The position numbers were made by a program, and so were the translations under genes. 64,000 nucleotides of DNA from a virus: IMG/VR virus record IMGVR_UViG_3300035660_000001, positions 1 to 64,000 of that record; one strand, 5' to 3'. Below, one piece after another: positions 23,795 through 31,705 of the stretch; position 1 is the first letter of the stretch; every line of letters starts with the position of its first letter. Below the pieces are notes generated by a model. That model worked only from the letters and a program-made list of their open reading frames with translations, ran no database searches and was not told the origin of the DNA.

Positions 23795-25788
23795 TTGAAA
23801 CCTCCGGAGGTCATAGCCGGAGCGTCCGGACGGTCGATGAGGCTCTCCTCGATGCCCTCCCCGAGTTAAAGGGGTTGGATCCCGATGAAGTTGCCGCCAT
23901 CATGGAGTATGTCCGGAACCTCGATGTTATTGGGGAGGACTACGAGAAGACCCTGAGCAGTTTGGAATACACTAGCCAGCCCGTAGATATCGAAACCTTC
24001 CTGACCAACGATTACTTCTTCGGGCGGTTGGGGATCCAGGTTTTTCCTAAGCTCATCGACGATCTCTTTGAGCTATTTTCCGGGGAGTATTATGAAGCCC
24101 TGGTGACAGGAGCGATCGGATGGGGTAAGACCACGATCGTGGACATCGCCGAGCTTTATTCTCTTTATCAGACTTCCCTCCTGCGGAGCCCGCAGAAGAC
24201 CTACGGGCAGATGGAGACCACGTCGATCGTTATGGCCTTCATCTCGATCACCCTCAAGCTCGCCAAGCACGTGGTGTTTGGAGAGCTTGCCGCCATGCTG
24301 AACGCCATCCCCTACTTCCGGGAGCAATTCCCGTTTGCGGAGACGCAGGAAGAGCTTAGGTTCCCGAGCAATATTTACCTCTCCGTCGCCAGCTCCCAGG
24401 ACACTTCCGTCCTCGGGCAGAACGTCATATCGGCTGTCGTGGACGAGACGAACTTCATGGACTACGGCCCGAAGAATAAGGGCGTTCCGATTTTCGGGTC
24501 GAGGATTTACGGGAAGGCCGAGGGCCTTTACTACGCCCTGAGCCGTCGTATGCAGTCCCGTTATCTGAAGCATGGGAAGCTCCCCGGCATCCTGTTTCTG
24601 GTGTCGTCCAAACGAAGCAAGACCGACTTCCTGGACCGGAAGATTTCAGAGGTCAAGAACGATCCCCATGTGTTCGTGCGGGATTATTCGCTGTGGGATA
24701 CTCGGGAGCAGGTCTTTCTGCAGAGCAAGCGGTTCCGGGTGTTCGTCGGAAACGAGCGGATCCCGTCCCGGATTCTGTCTCCGGGCGAGGAGCCCCTTCT
24801 CGAGGAGGGGTGTTTTATCATTGAAGTCCCGGAAGACTTCCGGAAGAACTTTGAGGACGATATCGATGGTTCTCTTAGGGACTTTGCCGGGATCTCCACG
24901 ACGGCGATCAACCCGTTCATTCACCGGCGTGAGAAGATCGCCCAAGCCTTCGATCGTGGCCGGGAGAGGAAGAACCCCTTCCGTTGCGGAGGAAGCCTTG
25001 TCCACATGAGCGGGGAGCGATACACGATCGACTGGGACTATCTCTGCACGACCAACGAGCGGGGAGAGAGGGTCCCACGGGAGTGCCCAGATGCCCCACG
25101 GTTCGTTCACATCGACACCTCGAAGTCCGGCGACCGGACGGGTGTGGTCATTGCTCACTCTGCGGGGAAGGTGCGGGTCGCGAGACAGAAGAGGGAAGAG
25201 TCCGAGGAGAACGTCCTCATGGAATACTTCGAGGAGGTTCCCGTCATCCGGGCCGACCTTACTTTGGCTGTCCAAGCTCCTCCGGGCGGGGAGATTAGCT
25301 TTGCGGAGATCAGGGGTATCATCTACGACTTCATAGAGCACGGGTTCCACATCCTGAAGATCACGATGGATACCTACCAGAGTGCGGACTCCATCCAGCA
25401 ATTCAACGCCCGGGGCATTGAGGCTACCATCCAGTCCGTGGACACGACGCCGGAGCCCTACCGGGCCTGCCGGACGTCCCTCTACGAAGATCGGGCGATT
25501 CTTTACCACTACTACATTCTCGAGAAGGAACTTCGGGAGCTTCAGTATGACGTCGCCAAACAGAAGATCGACCACCCCGAAGGGGGAAGCAAGGACGTCG
25601 CCGACGGGCTGGCCGGGGTGACCTTCCAGATCGACCTGCACACCGTGTCCGGGGCAGAGCTTCCAGAGCCACGGCTGGGGATCAGCGAGTCGCCCGAGCC
25701 GGAGGATGAGGGGCCCAAGGGGGATGCTTGGGTGATCGGGGGATTGATACCGAAGGAGCAAGAGAGGGGAGGAGGATGGCGAAGATGA
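23791..25788 (+). CDS. terL: Terminase large subunit
   Basis: The 665-residue protein has an N-terminal packaging ATPase: Walker A TGAIGWGKTT near residue 107 and Walker B AVVDETNFM near 215, with an SSKRSKTD coupling-type motif after it. The C-terminal RNase H-like nuclease has its acidic residues in FVHIDTSKSGDRTGV, ITMDTYQSADS and GSKDVADGLAGV. It drives DNA into proheads at the portal and cuts concatemers. Its end overlaps the next gene by 13 bp. The full-length family architecture is present. Confidence 0.96.
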   Translation: MIETSGGHSRSVRTVDEALLDALPELKGLDPDEVAAIMEYVRNLDVIGEDYEKTLSSLEYTSQPVDIETFLTNDYFFGRLGIQVFPKLIDDLFELFSGEYYEALVTGAIGWGKTTIVDIAELYSLYQTSLLRSPQKTYGQMETTSIVMAFISITLKLAKHVVFGELAAMLNAIPYFREQFPFAETQEELRFPSNIYLSVASSQDTSVLGQNVISAVVDETNFMDYGPKNKGVPIFGSRIYGKAEGLYYALSRRMQSRYLKHGKLPGILFLVSSKRSKTDFLDRKISEVKNDPHVFVRDYSLWDTREQVFLQSKRFRVFVGNERIPSRILSPGEEPLLEEGCFIIEVPEDFRKNFEDDIDGSLRDFAGISTTAINPFIHRREKIAQAFDRGRERKNPFRCGGSLVHMSGERYTIDWDYLCTTNERGERVPRECPDAPRFVHIDTSKSGDRTGVVIAHSAGKVRVARQKREESEENVLMEYFEEVPVIRADLTLAVQAPPGGEISFAEIRGIIYDFIEHGFHILKITMDTYQSADSIQQFNARGIEATIQSVDTTPEPYRACRTSLYEDRAILYHYYILEKELRELQYDVAKQKIDHPEGGSKDVADGLAGVTFQIDLHTVSGAELPEPRLGISESPEPEDEGPKGDAWVIGGLIPKEQERGGGWRR

Positions 25789-25994
25789 TCGTTCAAGCTG
25801 TTTTGATCGATGCGGATATGTCCACGATAACAGGGATGGGCTTTAACCCGAAGGGGCTTCAGGCTCTCGCCACGAAGATTATGGGCACGGAGGTGACTAT
25901 CGCCGGTGAGGGTGCGGGCAAGGTTATTGCCTCGAAGGTCGAAGGTCGAAGGGTGATTGTGGATATCCGGATGAAGAAAGGGCTGTGGTTATGA
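25776..25994 (+). CDS. Unknown 72-residue protein
   Basis: The ATG at 25776 lies after GAGGGGAGG; a second in-frame ATG at 25785 has better spacing from GGAGG and may be used instead. The small alpha/beta sequence (MIVQAVLIDADMS ... KVEGRRVIVDIRMKKG) has no recognised motif. It overlaps the terminase end and the following gene (ATGA), so it is co-translated with both. Confidence 0.62.
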   Translation: MAKMIVQAVLIDADMSTITGMGFNPKGLQALATKIMGTEVTIAGEGAGKVIASKVEGRRVIVDIRMKKGLWL

Positions 25995-26443
25995 GTGTCC
26001 TTCCACGTCTCCCCCGGAATTACGAAGAGGATCCCGATCTGATATATATGTGGAGTAAGATATGCGAGGCGTTCAAACTGAAGAACATGTTTTACGTCAC
26101 GTGCCCGGAATGCCACCAGCAGACCGTCGTTCGTCTCGGCATGCGGAAGTGCCAGATCAAGCACCTTCTCGATTGCTGTCTGCATGCCGTTTCGGGAAGC
26201 CTGACGAGGGAGGTTCTAGATCGGGCGTTCAGGGAGGCCAATAAATATACCGGAAGGAACCCGGACGTCTGGGTAATTGGTCATGGGGAAGATCATGCCC
26301 GTCAGGAATGGGAGAGAATAGTTCGGGCAAACGGGTTGGAACCTGGGGTCCCGTCGAGGCCAGCCTACGGTGGTGTCGTGAGGCAAGTTCCAGACCGTCC
26401 GGTTCTCGTTCCACCTGAAGGTCTAACTTACGATATAGAGTAG
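25991..26443 (+). CDS. Unknown protein with zinc-ribbon half
   Basis: A 150-residue protein. YVTCPECHQQTVVRLGMRKC, then LLDCCLH, supplies a CxxC...C...CC set that could hold one zinc. The second half is helical with a proline-rich tail (PSRPAYGGVV ... PPEGL). The next gene, at 26446, has a related layout (CPSCVRKI ... LRKCSKKKMIADCL), so the two may be diverged copies. Function unknown. Confidence 0.65.
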   Translation: MSVLPRLPRNYEEDPDLIYMWSKICEAFKLKNMFYVTCPECHQQTVVRLGMRKCQIKHLLDCCLHAVSGSLTREVLDRAFREANKYTGRNPDVWVIGHGEDHARQEWERIVRANGLEPGVPSRPAYGGVVRQVPDRPVLVPPEGLTYDIE

Positions 26444-26445
26444 CC

Positions 26446-26682
26446 GTGCCCGAACTGGTCTATGATAAACTTCTCGAGGCTCTTCCTCTCTGCCCTTCCT
26501 GTGTCCGGAAGATCAAGCACAATAAGAACCGGGGTCTGAGGAAGTGCTCCAAGAAGAAGATGATCGCCGACTGCCTGAACGATCGTGGCCATGACACCCG
26601 CCGCTGGCCAGCTCTAGGCGATGCCCGGAAAGTGCTTCGGAGGATGGGAATTGCGACGTCTAGTTTGACCGAGATAACTTAA
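26446..26682 (+). CDS. Small zinc protein related to its upstream neighbour
   Basis: A GTG start two bases after the previous stop gives 78 residues. LCPSCVRKIKHN, RKCSKKKMIADCLND resembles residues 38-65 of the preceding protein (CPECHQQ ... RKCQIKHLLDCCLH): CxxC, then R-K-C, then a CL helix. This suggests tandem duplication followed by loss of the C-terminal domain. The shared role is unknown. Confidence 0.6.
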   Translation: MPELVYDKLLEALPLCPSCVRKIKHNKNRGLRKCSKKKMIADCLNDRGHDTRRWPALGDARKVLRRMGIATSSLTEIT

Positions 26683-26703
26683 CCCTTAATGCGAGGAGGA
26701 AAC

Positions 26704-27297
26704 GTGAGAGGAAGCGTGGAACACGGATTTGGTCATTGGCTGGTCGATCTCAAGATGAACGTTGGGAAGGACGTTGCCGTGGTCTTGAAGGAGACGAAGG
26801 TGTGCGTTCTCGAAACCGTAATTGGGCGCCTTATCGCGGTGGACACGGACAAGAGGGTCGTCCACATCGAAGGAGGCGCCGTTTTCAATGCGAGCGTTCC
26901 GCAGATTGTCCCGGATCATCCAGCAAAGAAGATTCGGGTGAAGCCGACTTATAACTACGTCGGCCTGGGGGCGGTCGAGCCGATCCGTCCCGGCAAAGCC
27001 TGGGCCGTGAACTGGATCGCGCTGGCGTCGATCCCCGGAGAGCTCATTCAGGAGGTCGTCGTTAGGGATAACGGTCTCGGCCCGGGATCCAATGATCCGC
27101 TGGGTGATCTCAAGAGGGGCATGGAGAAGATTCTAAATACTCCTTACCAACCCCCGGTAGACGTTCCCTTTAATGAGCCCTACAGCAAGAGGTTCTGGGA
27201 TGCCTTCTTCAGGTCCATGCGAACGTCGTCCCGTAGAGCTACGAGGCGCTCATTCTTGGCGTGGGTAAAGGTTCGGGCGAGAAGAATAATTCCGTGA
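26704..27297 (+). CDS. Unknown 197-residue protein
   Basis: The GTG at 26704 is chosen because GAGGAGG lies just before it; an ATG at 26689 would include that site in the gene. The first half is beta-rich with a short-barrel feel (VVLKETKVCVLETVIG, DKRVVHIEGGAVF). The C-terminal 40 residues are strongly basic (RTSSRRATRRSF). It is the last gene before the structured RNA locus. A nucleic-acid-binding role is conceivable. No family recognised. Confidence 0.62.
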   Translation: MRGSVEHGFGHWLVDLKMNVGKDVAVVLKETKVCVLETVIGRLIAVDTDKRVVHIEGGAVFNASVPQIVPDHPAKKIRVKPTYNYVGLGAVEPIRPGKAWAVNWIALASIPGELIQEVVVRDNGLGPGSNDPLGDLKRGMEKILNTPYQPPVDVPFNEPYSKRFWDAFFRSMRTSSRRATRRSFLAWVKVRARRIIP

Positions 27298-27311
27298 ATC
27301 CAAAATACCAC

Positions 27312-27340
27312 TTGACTGTGAAGTTCAGATACGTTATAAT
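27312..27340 (+). promoter_or_regulatory. Strong sigma70-type promoter for structured RNA
   Basis: TTGACT at 27312-27317, a 17-bp spacer and a perfect TATAAT at 27335-27340. Seven bases later the GGCGGGC that opens the structured RNA begins, so the promoter seems dedicated to it. Spacer and flank resemble the promoter at 12272 (AAGTTnAGAnnCGTTATAAT is shared). Confidence 0.85.
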
Positions 27341-27346
27341 GATTTC

Positions 27347-27683
27347 GGCGGGCGTGGGAAGTGGGCTGGGGGATAGGCTATCCTGTCCGGCTGAATCCTA
27401 AGCCCGGAAGCCAGGGGATAGGTACTGCTTCCTCCCTGCCCGCCGTAGAACTTATTGAGTTCGTGTGGGTGAATAAAATCTCACGGTGAGGTGCCACCAC
27501 CCTCGGAAGGGAAGCACCAAGGTAAACCCCCGAGCGGGCTCGTGAACTTACTAAACTGGCGGTGCGGTGTGGTGGGAACACGCCCGATGACCGAATGTAG
27601 GCGTTGCACGCTGTCGGGAGCGGGTTCCGTATGAACCCCTATAAAAGCGAAACACGTAAGCCGGTTCGAATCCGGCCCCGCCC
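27347..27683 (+). ncRNA. Structured non-coding RNA with tRNA-like 3' T-arm
   Basis: About 340 bases without a credible reading frame but dense with hairpins. A long first domain closes with 27347-27353 (GGCGGGC) pairing 27438-27444 (GCCCGCC), enclosing GGATA-GGC-TATCC. Then come GAACT-TATTG-AGTTC, GGTGC...GCACC around CCCT-CGGA-AGGG, CGAG-CGGG-CTCG, CCCGA...TCGGG and GGGTTC-CGTAT-GAACCC. It ends in a perfect T-arm, GCCGG-TTCGAAT-CCGGC, followed by CCCGCC, which could alternatively pair with the 5' GGCGGG. No encoded CCA, no tmRNA tag frame and no RNase P core are visible. Family unassigned. Confidence 0.7.
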
Positions 27684-27709
27684 TGAACTTATGATGCGAG
27701 GAGAAGCCG

Positions 27710-27919
27710 ATGGATGAGGAGAAGAAGGAAGTCAAATACGACTGGTCCGATGCGATGGAGAAGTGCCCGAAGTGCCGTAGCAAGGTCATCCAGATCGGGG
27801 GATGCGGCCACGGGCACTGCTTGGCCTGCGGGTTCACGTGGGATTATCGATCGGAGACGCCCGTGGACGACGAGATGTTCGACGAAGGGAAGAAGGACAG
27901 AGGGAGGAAGCATGTTTGA
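27710..27919 (+). CDS. Small zinc-ribbon protein
   Basis: A 69-residue acidic protein with two cysteine pairs, KCPKCRSKV and HCLACGFTW, plus histidines between them (GGCGHGHC), forming a standard zinc ribbon. GAGGAGAAG precedes the ATG. It overlaps the next gene by 8 bp. Many such short ribbons occur between 25991 and 33725. Function unknown. Confidence 0.65.
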   Translation: MDEEKKEVKYDWSDAMEKCPKCRSKVIQIGGCGHGHCLACGFTWDYRSETPVDDEMFDEGKKDRGRKHV

Positions 27920-28277
27920 CCTCGGCCACATCGTTCTGAACGCTACGACGGGGAAGAAGGGACTCGTCGTTCCCGACATGATGGGATGCTGTGCGGAATA
28001 CGAAGTGCCCGTTCTTTATGAAGGGTCCCCCGGGTTCTGCGGGACGAACAAAGAGGAGCTCGAAGATCTGGGTCCGGAGAACCCGATCCCGGACTTCAAC
28101 AAGTGCGGGGGAGGCAAGGGAGCGGAGTGCTGTATTTTCCTGACGGCGGGAGCGAATGGTTTCGGGTGCGAGCGTTCCTCGGAGTTAAGGAATGCCCTTA
28201 TCTTTAGGACGATGAGCTCCAAGCGGAATCCCACGGCTCTCTTCCCGAAGTGCCAGCTCAACGGGAAGGCTTCATGA
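27912..28277 (+). CDS. Cysteine-rich unknown protein
   Basis: The ATG at 27912 follows GGGAGGAAG, giving 121 residues. Cysteines are spread through the chain (GCCAEYE, GFCGTN, NKCGGGKGAECCIFL, GFGCERS, PKCQLNG), a pattern similar to proteins that hold more than one metal or an iron-sulfur cluster. No match to a family I know. It overlaps the next gene (ATGA). Confidence 0.62.
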   Translation: MFDLGHIVLNATTGKKGLVVPDMMGCCAEYEVPVLYEGSPGFCGTNKEELEDLGPENPIPDFNKCGGGKGAECCIFLTAGANGFGCERSSELRNALIFRTMSSKRNPTALFPKCQLNGKAS

Positions 28278-28474
28278 CCCGGACGGAGTGGATCCCGTTT
28301 GCCCGGAGGTGCAAGCACCGGGCGTGTAGCAGGTCCCGAGAGGAGCTAAGGCAGGGCGCCTTTAAGGGAAATCCTATCTGCATATGGAGCATCGTAGGGA
28401 TGCGTTGTATGTTCGCTAAATGCCCTATTTTAAGGTTTGGGAAGGTGAAGGATTTTGGGAAGGTGAATAATTGA
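28274..28474 (+). CDS. Small basic cysteine-containing protein
   Basis: A 66-residue protein whose ATG overlaps the previous stop. Cysteines fall as RRCKHRACS, NPICIW and MRCMFAKCP, similar to the cysteine-rich protein encoded just upstream. This suggests the two work together or share a metal cluster type. The C-terminus repeats FGKVKDFGKVN. The next gene starts across its stop. Confidence 0.58.
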   Translation: MTRTEWIPFARRCKHRACSRSREELRQGAFKGNPICIWSIVGMRCMFAKCPILRFGKVKDFGKVNN

Positions 28475-28647
28475 GAGAGACGATTCTGTTTCCTAATACA
28501 CCCTACGAGATCCGCCTCATGGAGGCCGAGTGGATGGCTGTCGGTAAAACGCTCGTCACTGACCACATGAGATCGTTTTTAATTGTCAACACCGAGTTCG
28601 ACGTGGATGTCTCCAAAGAACAATTCTGCGTGATCGGAGGTCTGTGA
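28471..28647 (+). CDS. Unknown 58-residue protein
   Basis: A TTG start overlaps the upstream stop (AATTGA), and the TGA overlaps the next ATG, so it is tightly coupled at both ends. The peptide (PYEIRLMEAEWMAVGKTLVT, then FLIVNTEFDVDV) looks like a helix-strand small domain. AAGGTG lies five bases upstream as a weak ribosome site. Unknown function. Confidence 0.52.
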   Translation: MRETILFPNTPYEIRLMEAEWMAVGKTLVTDHMRSFLIVNTEFDVDVSKEQFCVIGGL

Positions 28648-28877
28648 TGCCTGGTTACTCAGATGAAGTGCATGGAATATGGATAGCCCATGCAGGAGCC
28701 CACAGCGAACCTTGGCTCAAAGGGAAAGTTGATGGCGGGCTTCCAGTAGCTCGGGTAGACCTACCCCGAGATTTGCAACCGATCTATTCTACAACCAGAA
28801 GTGAGGGATACCACCTTTTGAGAGAGATGCTTATCGATATGGGCTATACGGAGGAGGGAGGCTATGCGAGACGTTAA
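28647..28877 (+). CDS. Unknown 76-residue protein
   Basis: TGATG overlap with the previous gene; CGGAGG lies upstream. No motif is recognised. The sequence is mixed polar with several histidines in the first half (HGIWIAHAGAHSE). It overlaps the following gene by 14 bp, where GGAGGGAGG serves as that gene's ribosome site. Confidence 0.55.
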   Translation: MPGYSDEVHGIWIAHAGAHSEPWLKGKVDGGLPVARVDLPRDLQPIYSTTRSEGYHLLREMLIDMGYTEEGGYARR

Positions 28878-29397
28878 GGAGCTGTTGACGGTGGCCAAGC
28901 GGGCGTATGAGCCGGTGGCCGCTACGATGTCTGCCGATACACTTCAGAAGCATATGATCGATGCCGAGAAAATGAAGGCCATGATCAAGAAAAAGCTCGG
29001 CTTCGATGCGGAGATCGTTCAGGTTGATCACTGGCGAGACCAACACGATCTGAAGTATGCCGGGAAGATCGTCGTGGCTAAAGAGCCCATTTACGCCGGT
29101 CCAGCCTTCATCGTGAATTCAGTCGTGCGGATACTGCTCGTGAAGGACAATTGGCCGACCGGAAGGCTGACTGAAGGTTTAAATGCCAAGTATGAAGGAG
29201 TCAGGGGAGACTACTTGATCGGGGCGAATACGCTCGGGTACATCTCAGGGATGCCGTCGACTTACTCTCAGACCAATATCCTGGTCAATTCGCTGGCCGA
29301 CCTCGGGGGCTTCGTCGAAGAAAGCAAGACCCTCGAGGAGTGGGTCGGGAAGCACGGTGGGATGAAGCTGTTTGTCGATCGGGACAAGAAGAGATGA
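28864..29397 (+). CDS. Unknown 177-residue protein
   Basis: GGAGGGAGG just before the ATG indicates strong translation. The first 50 residues are helical; the rest alternates strands and loops (AGKIVVAKEPIYAGPAFIVN, RGDYLIGANTLGY). No recognisable catalytic motif. Its N-terminus (MRDVKELLTVAKRAYEPVAA) is loosely like the helix shared by head-region proteins further right, but not close enough to include. Overlaps the next gene (ATGA). Confidence 0.65.
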   Translation: MRDVKELLTVAKRAYEPVAATMSADTLQKHMIDAEKMKAMIKKKLGFDAEIVQVDHWRDQHDLKYAGKIVVAKEPIYAGPAFIVNSVVRILLVKDNWPTGRLTEGLNAKYEGVRGDYLIGANTLGYISGMPSTYSQTNILVNSLADLGGFVEESKTLEEWVGKHGGMKLFVDRDKKR

Positions 29398-29534
29398 GGA
29401 AATGGTTTTGGTTAGCCGTGCAGGTTCTGGCTGTCCTGCTTTTCTTCGTCGGGATGATCGCCGTCCGCTACTGGGCCTTCAGGGTAGGGCATCCCCATGT
29501 TCCGTGGTGGGTTTTTCTGTTTCATGGTGGTTGA
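29394..29534 (+). CDS. 46-residue membrane protein
   Basis: An ATGA overlap start. One transmembrane helix of about 20 residues (WLAVQVLAVLLFFVGMIAV) after a basic N-terminus (MRKW), followed by an aromatic, possibly re-entrant second segment (VPWWVFLFHGG). The positive N-terminus suggests it stays inside. Function unknown. Confidence 0.62.
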   Translation: MRKWFWLAVQVLAVLLFFVGMIAVRYWAFRVGHPHVPWWVFLFHGG

Positions 29535-29537
29535 CCG

Positions 29538-29783
29538 ATGGGACGTTATCCCTGGTGCATGACGCCGACCCGAGAGAACGTTCTCGGGTATCTGGAGCCC
29601 CAAGGGAAACCCGTCCCGCTCTCGGAGATCTGCTTCTGCCTGGACGCCGTCCACGGGTGCGTCTGGTCGGAGAGCCGGGTTCTGCGGGTTCTCGTATCCC
29701 TCGAGGAGGACGGGTTGGTTAAACGGATGGAGAAGGACGAATGGCTAAGTTTGAAACAATCCTCGGCATCACCGACATCGTAG
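29538..29783 (+). CDS. Small winged-helix-like protein
   Basis: An 81-residue protein: TRENVLGYLEPQGKPVPLSE (helix 1 and turn), SESRVLRVLVSLEEDGLVKR (recognition helix) and MEKDEWLSL (wing). This is the layout of a winged helix-turn-helix of the kind found in small regulators. It overlaps the next gene by 43 bp. A DNA-binding role is inferred from this pattern only. Confidence 0.6.
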   Translation: MGRYPWCMTPTRENVLGYLEPQGKPVPLSEICFCLDAVHGCVWSESRVLRVLVSLEEDGLVKRMEKDEWLSLKQSSASPTS

Positions 29784-29944
29784 AGCACTGCGGGTATTGC
29801 TTCTACTGCCAGGTGCCGCTCGGAGATCATTCTCCGCTCTGTTCCCGGAGGGTCTTTCTTCCCGTTATACCCTATGCTCCTCCCCCACCGAGATGCCCTC
29901 TGCGGGACGTAATTCCCGGGAATATTGACGTTCATAGCGTATAG
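29741..29944 (+). CDS. Small zinc-knuckle protein
   Basis: GGAGAAGG precedes the ATG. The 67-residue product has HCGYCFYCQVPLGDHSPLC, a C-x2-C-x2-C...H...C cluster that may bind zinc, then a proline-rich tail. The 43-bp overlap with the upstream gene is longer than usual here, so the call is moderate. Confidence 0.52.
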   Translation: MAKFETILGITDIVEHCGYCFYCQVPLGDHSPLCSRRVFLPVIPYAPPPPRCPLRDVIPGNIDVHSV

Positions 29945-29995
29945 GTATCGATTTGACCAACCCGCTTTTTACAAGGATTGCTATTTCAGTGACTT

Positions 29996-30082
29996 ATGAA
30001 ACACGACCCCGCATCCTCATGCACTCACGAGCATCGATGGATACGGGAATATGGATTTTGGATAGCCCTAAATAGGCCATGA
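29996..30082 (+). CDS. Possible 28-residue protein
   Basis: A minimal frame in an otherwise gene-free 134-base stretch (29945-30078). Its stop overlaps the next ATG (ATGA). The peptide contains CTHEHRW, the kind of C/H pair seen in other small phage zinc peptides. No ribosome site is obvious. The rest of the gap shows only an AT-rich segment with an unconvincing promoter. Confidence 0.3.
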   Translation: MKHDPASSCTHEHRWIREYGFWIALNRP

Positions 30083-30384
30083 AAGAGAAACGAATTACCC
30101 GGCAGTGGATTGAGGTCGAGCCCCACACCTATTCGGGGTCCCTTACCGACTACGGTTGGGAGGATGCGGCCCGCAGGCTTACCGAGCTTCTGGCCGAGCA
30201 CGATGCGTTCAAGAGGGATCGGGTCGAGCTCATGAAGGAAGAGGAGGATATCTGCTCGTTCTGTCACTGCGAGTGGGAGACGGACCCGGACGGATGCCCG
30301 GTCTGTTGCGAGAAGGCACAGAAGGAGTATGAGGCCGAGGAAGAGCGGAAGCGTCGGGCGATCTCCGTGGTTGGGAGCCTATGA
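30079..30384 (+). CDS. Small zinc protein with charged helix
   Basis: A 101-residue protein. CSFCHCEW and CPVCCEK form a four-cysteine cluster, flanked by charged helices (EAEEERKRRA at the end). The final residues ISVVGSL weakly resemble the C-terminal FGIRGAI/FGVRGYL tail of neighbouring proteins. It overlaps the following gene by 4 bp. Function unknown. Confidence 0.6.
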   Translation: MKEKRITRQWIEVEPHTYSGSLTDYGWEDAARRLTELLAEHDAFKRDRVELMKEEEDICSFCHCEWETDPDGCPVCCEKAQKEYEAEEERKRRAISVVGSL

Positions 30385-31259
30385 TAGACGATCAAGGCAA
30401 CAGCTGGGAGCCAGGGGTGTTCCCGAGGCGTAGCCATAAGGCTATCAGGGGAGCGGATGGAGTGCTGAGGCTCGTAGACCAGGAGGGGAACGTGATCATC
30501 CCTCCCGACCCTCTTACTGCTCCCGACGATGGGCCTTACTCGGTTGGTTTCCGAGGGGATGTCGTCCGGGCCCAAGACGGAACGGTCGTTAGGGATCGGG
30601 GAAGCTACGGAACGCAAAGATGCGGGCGATGCAGTGGAGTGTTCAGTCCCCATCGAGATATCGGGACTCCTTTATGCCCGTATTGTGGTTCGAATGATAC
30701 CATCCCAACGGTTGCCTCGGCTGGGGTCAGCCTCGAGCAGGTATACCGGGCGGTCGATGCGATGGATTCCGGCCAGTTTATGGACATCTGTATTGCCCGG
30801 GAGGTTTTCGTAATGGAGGTCTTTGAATCCCGGGAGGAGTTCGAAGCGAGATATCCCCGTTATACCGGTGCTCATCGACAACTCGAGTATTCGGCGGGTT
30901 ACCCCGTCTGCGTGGGAATCGCGACCCCAGACGGGTGGCCCGTTCATCCGCATCCCCTGCGTCTTTATTCTACCAGCGAGGAAGATGCCTGGCGGGTCGT
31001 CTCGATGATGATGGCCTACACGGACAAGTTCTCTCTGTCCCGGGAAGGGCGGCTTTACAAGTCGAGCTTTATCGATGTCGCAGACGGCGTCCATTTCGTC
31101 TTCCCGCTGGCCGGGGAGTTCTCGAATGCGAACCTTCCGGAGGCCATCTGCAAGGCCGCACTCTACGCCATCCGATCGGGACTGGTGAGGCCGCAGAACG
31201 AACCGGCGATACCAGCGACGCCCGAGAATGAGAAGTTCGGGATCCGGGGGGCAATCTGA
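30381..31259 (+). CDS. Unknown protein, zinc ribbon plus domain shared with next gene
   Basis: The 292-residue protein has a central zinc ribbon (QRCGRCSGVF ... PLCPYCGSND, residues ~81-105). Its C-terminal ~150-residue domain is repeated in the next gene: both contain an AREVF/DREVF start, PLRLYSTSEEDAWRVV versus PLYSSIGEELVWEIV, and a LPEAICKAALYAIR versus VPEAVCKAALFCVR helix. Both also end in the same short tail (FGIRGAI here). Enzymatic residues are not apparent. Confidence 0.65.
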   Translation: MIDDQGNSWEPGVFPRRSHKAIRGADGVLRLVDQEGNVIIPPDPLTAPDDGPYSVGFRGDVVRAQDGTVVRDRGSYGTQRCGRCSGVFSPHRDIGTPLCPYCGSNDTIPTVASAGVSLEQVYRAVDAMDSGQFMDICIAREVFVMEVFESREEFEARYPRYTGAHRQLEYSAGYPVCVGIATPDGWPVHPHPLRLYSTSEEDAWRVVSMMMAYTDKFSLSREGRLYKSSFIDVADGVHFVFPLAGEFSNANLPEAICKAALYAIRSGLVRPQNEPAIPATPENEKFGIRGAI

Positions 31260-31261
31260 TT

Positions 31262-31705
31262 ATGGAATACTACGATGTCATCCGAGGGGAGGAGCGGGAG
31301 AGGTTGGCTCATCTCGCCCCGGGCGGGATTATGGATGCTGAGGTAGACCGAGAGGTCTTTGGCTACGCCGGGAGCGATAATGTGAGAGGGGCTATTCCTC
31401 TCTACTCGAGCATCGGCGAGGAGCTTGTTTGGGAAATCGTCGTGGCCATGAGGCGCCACTCGAGACGCTTTTATATGGACCATGGATTTGGCTGGTGTGC
31501 GGTCAGTTTTACCGATGCGGCTACTTTCGGAAAGTTTAACTCGCAGAATGTTCCCGAGGCCGTTTGCAAGGCCGCCCTATTCTGCGTCCGGACGTTGAAG
31601 CGGGAGAGGGAGGTCGCGGAGACATTGAAAACCATCGCGGATTCGGACAGTGCATCGTTCTTCCAGTCCAAAGAGGAAGCCTTTGGAATCCAGGGGGCGC
31701 TATGA
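31262..31705 (+). CDS. Paralogue of upstream gene's C-terminal domain
   Basis: A 147-residue protein, beginning two bases after the previous stop, that matches the C-terminal half of that protein along its length, without the zinc ribbon. Shared landmarks are DREVFGYAG, PLYSSIGEELVWEIV, VPEAVCKAALFCVR and the final FGIQGAL. Tandem duplication with domain loss is the simplest reading. Function unknown. Confidence 0.65.
   Translation: MEYYDVIRGEERERLAHLAPGGIMDAEVDREVFGYAGSDNVRGAIPLYSSIGEELVWEIVVAMRRHSRRFYMDHGFGWCAVSFTDAATFGKFNSQNVPEAVCKAALFCVRTLKREREVAETLKTIADSDSASFFQSKEEAFGIQGAL

Noticed and set aside
24646-25761. Minus-strand frame of 371 codons
   Set aside because: Lies opposite the terminase nuclease domain; artefact of codon bias. 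No minus-strand gene is supported anywhere in the window.
27347-27683. tmRNA, RNase P RNA or group I intron in a tRNA
   Set aside because: The T-arm suggested these, but I found no 5' D-arm or tmRNA GATTCGAC signature, no tag frame ending in stop, no RNase P GAGGAAAGTCC block, and no convincing P/Q/R/S intron core. Kept as an unassigned structured RNA.
29953-29990. Promoter at TTGACC ... TGCTAT
   Set aside because: The -35 box is acceptable but no -10 box at 16-18 bases is convincing.
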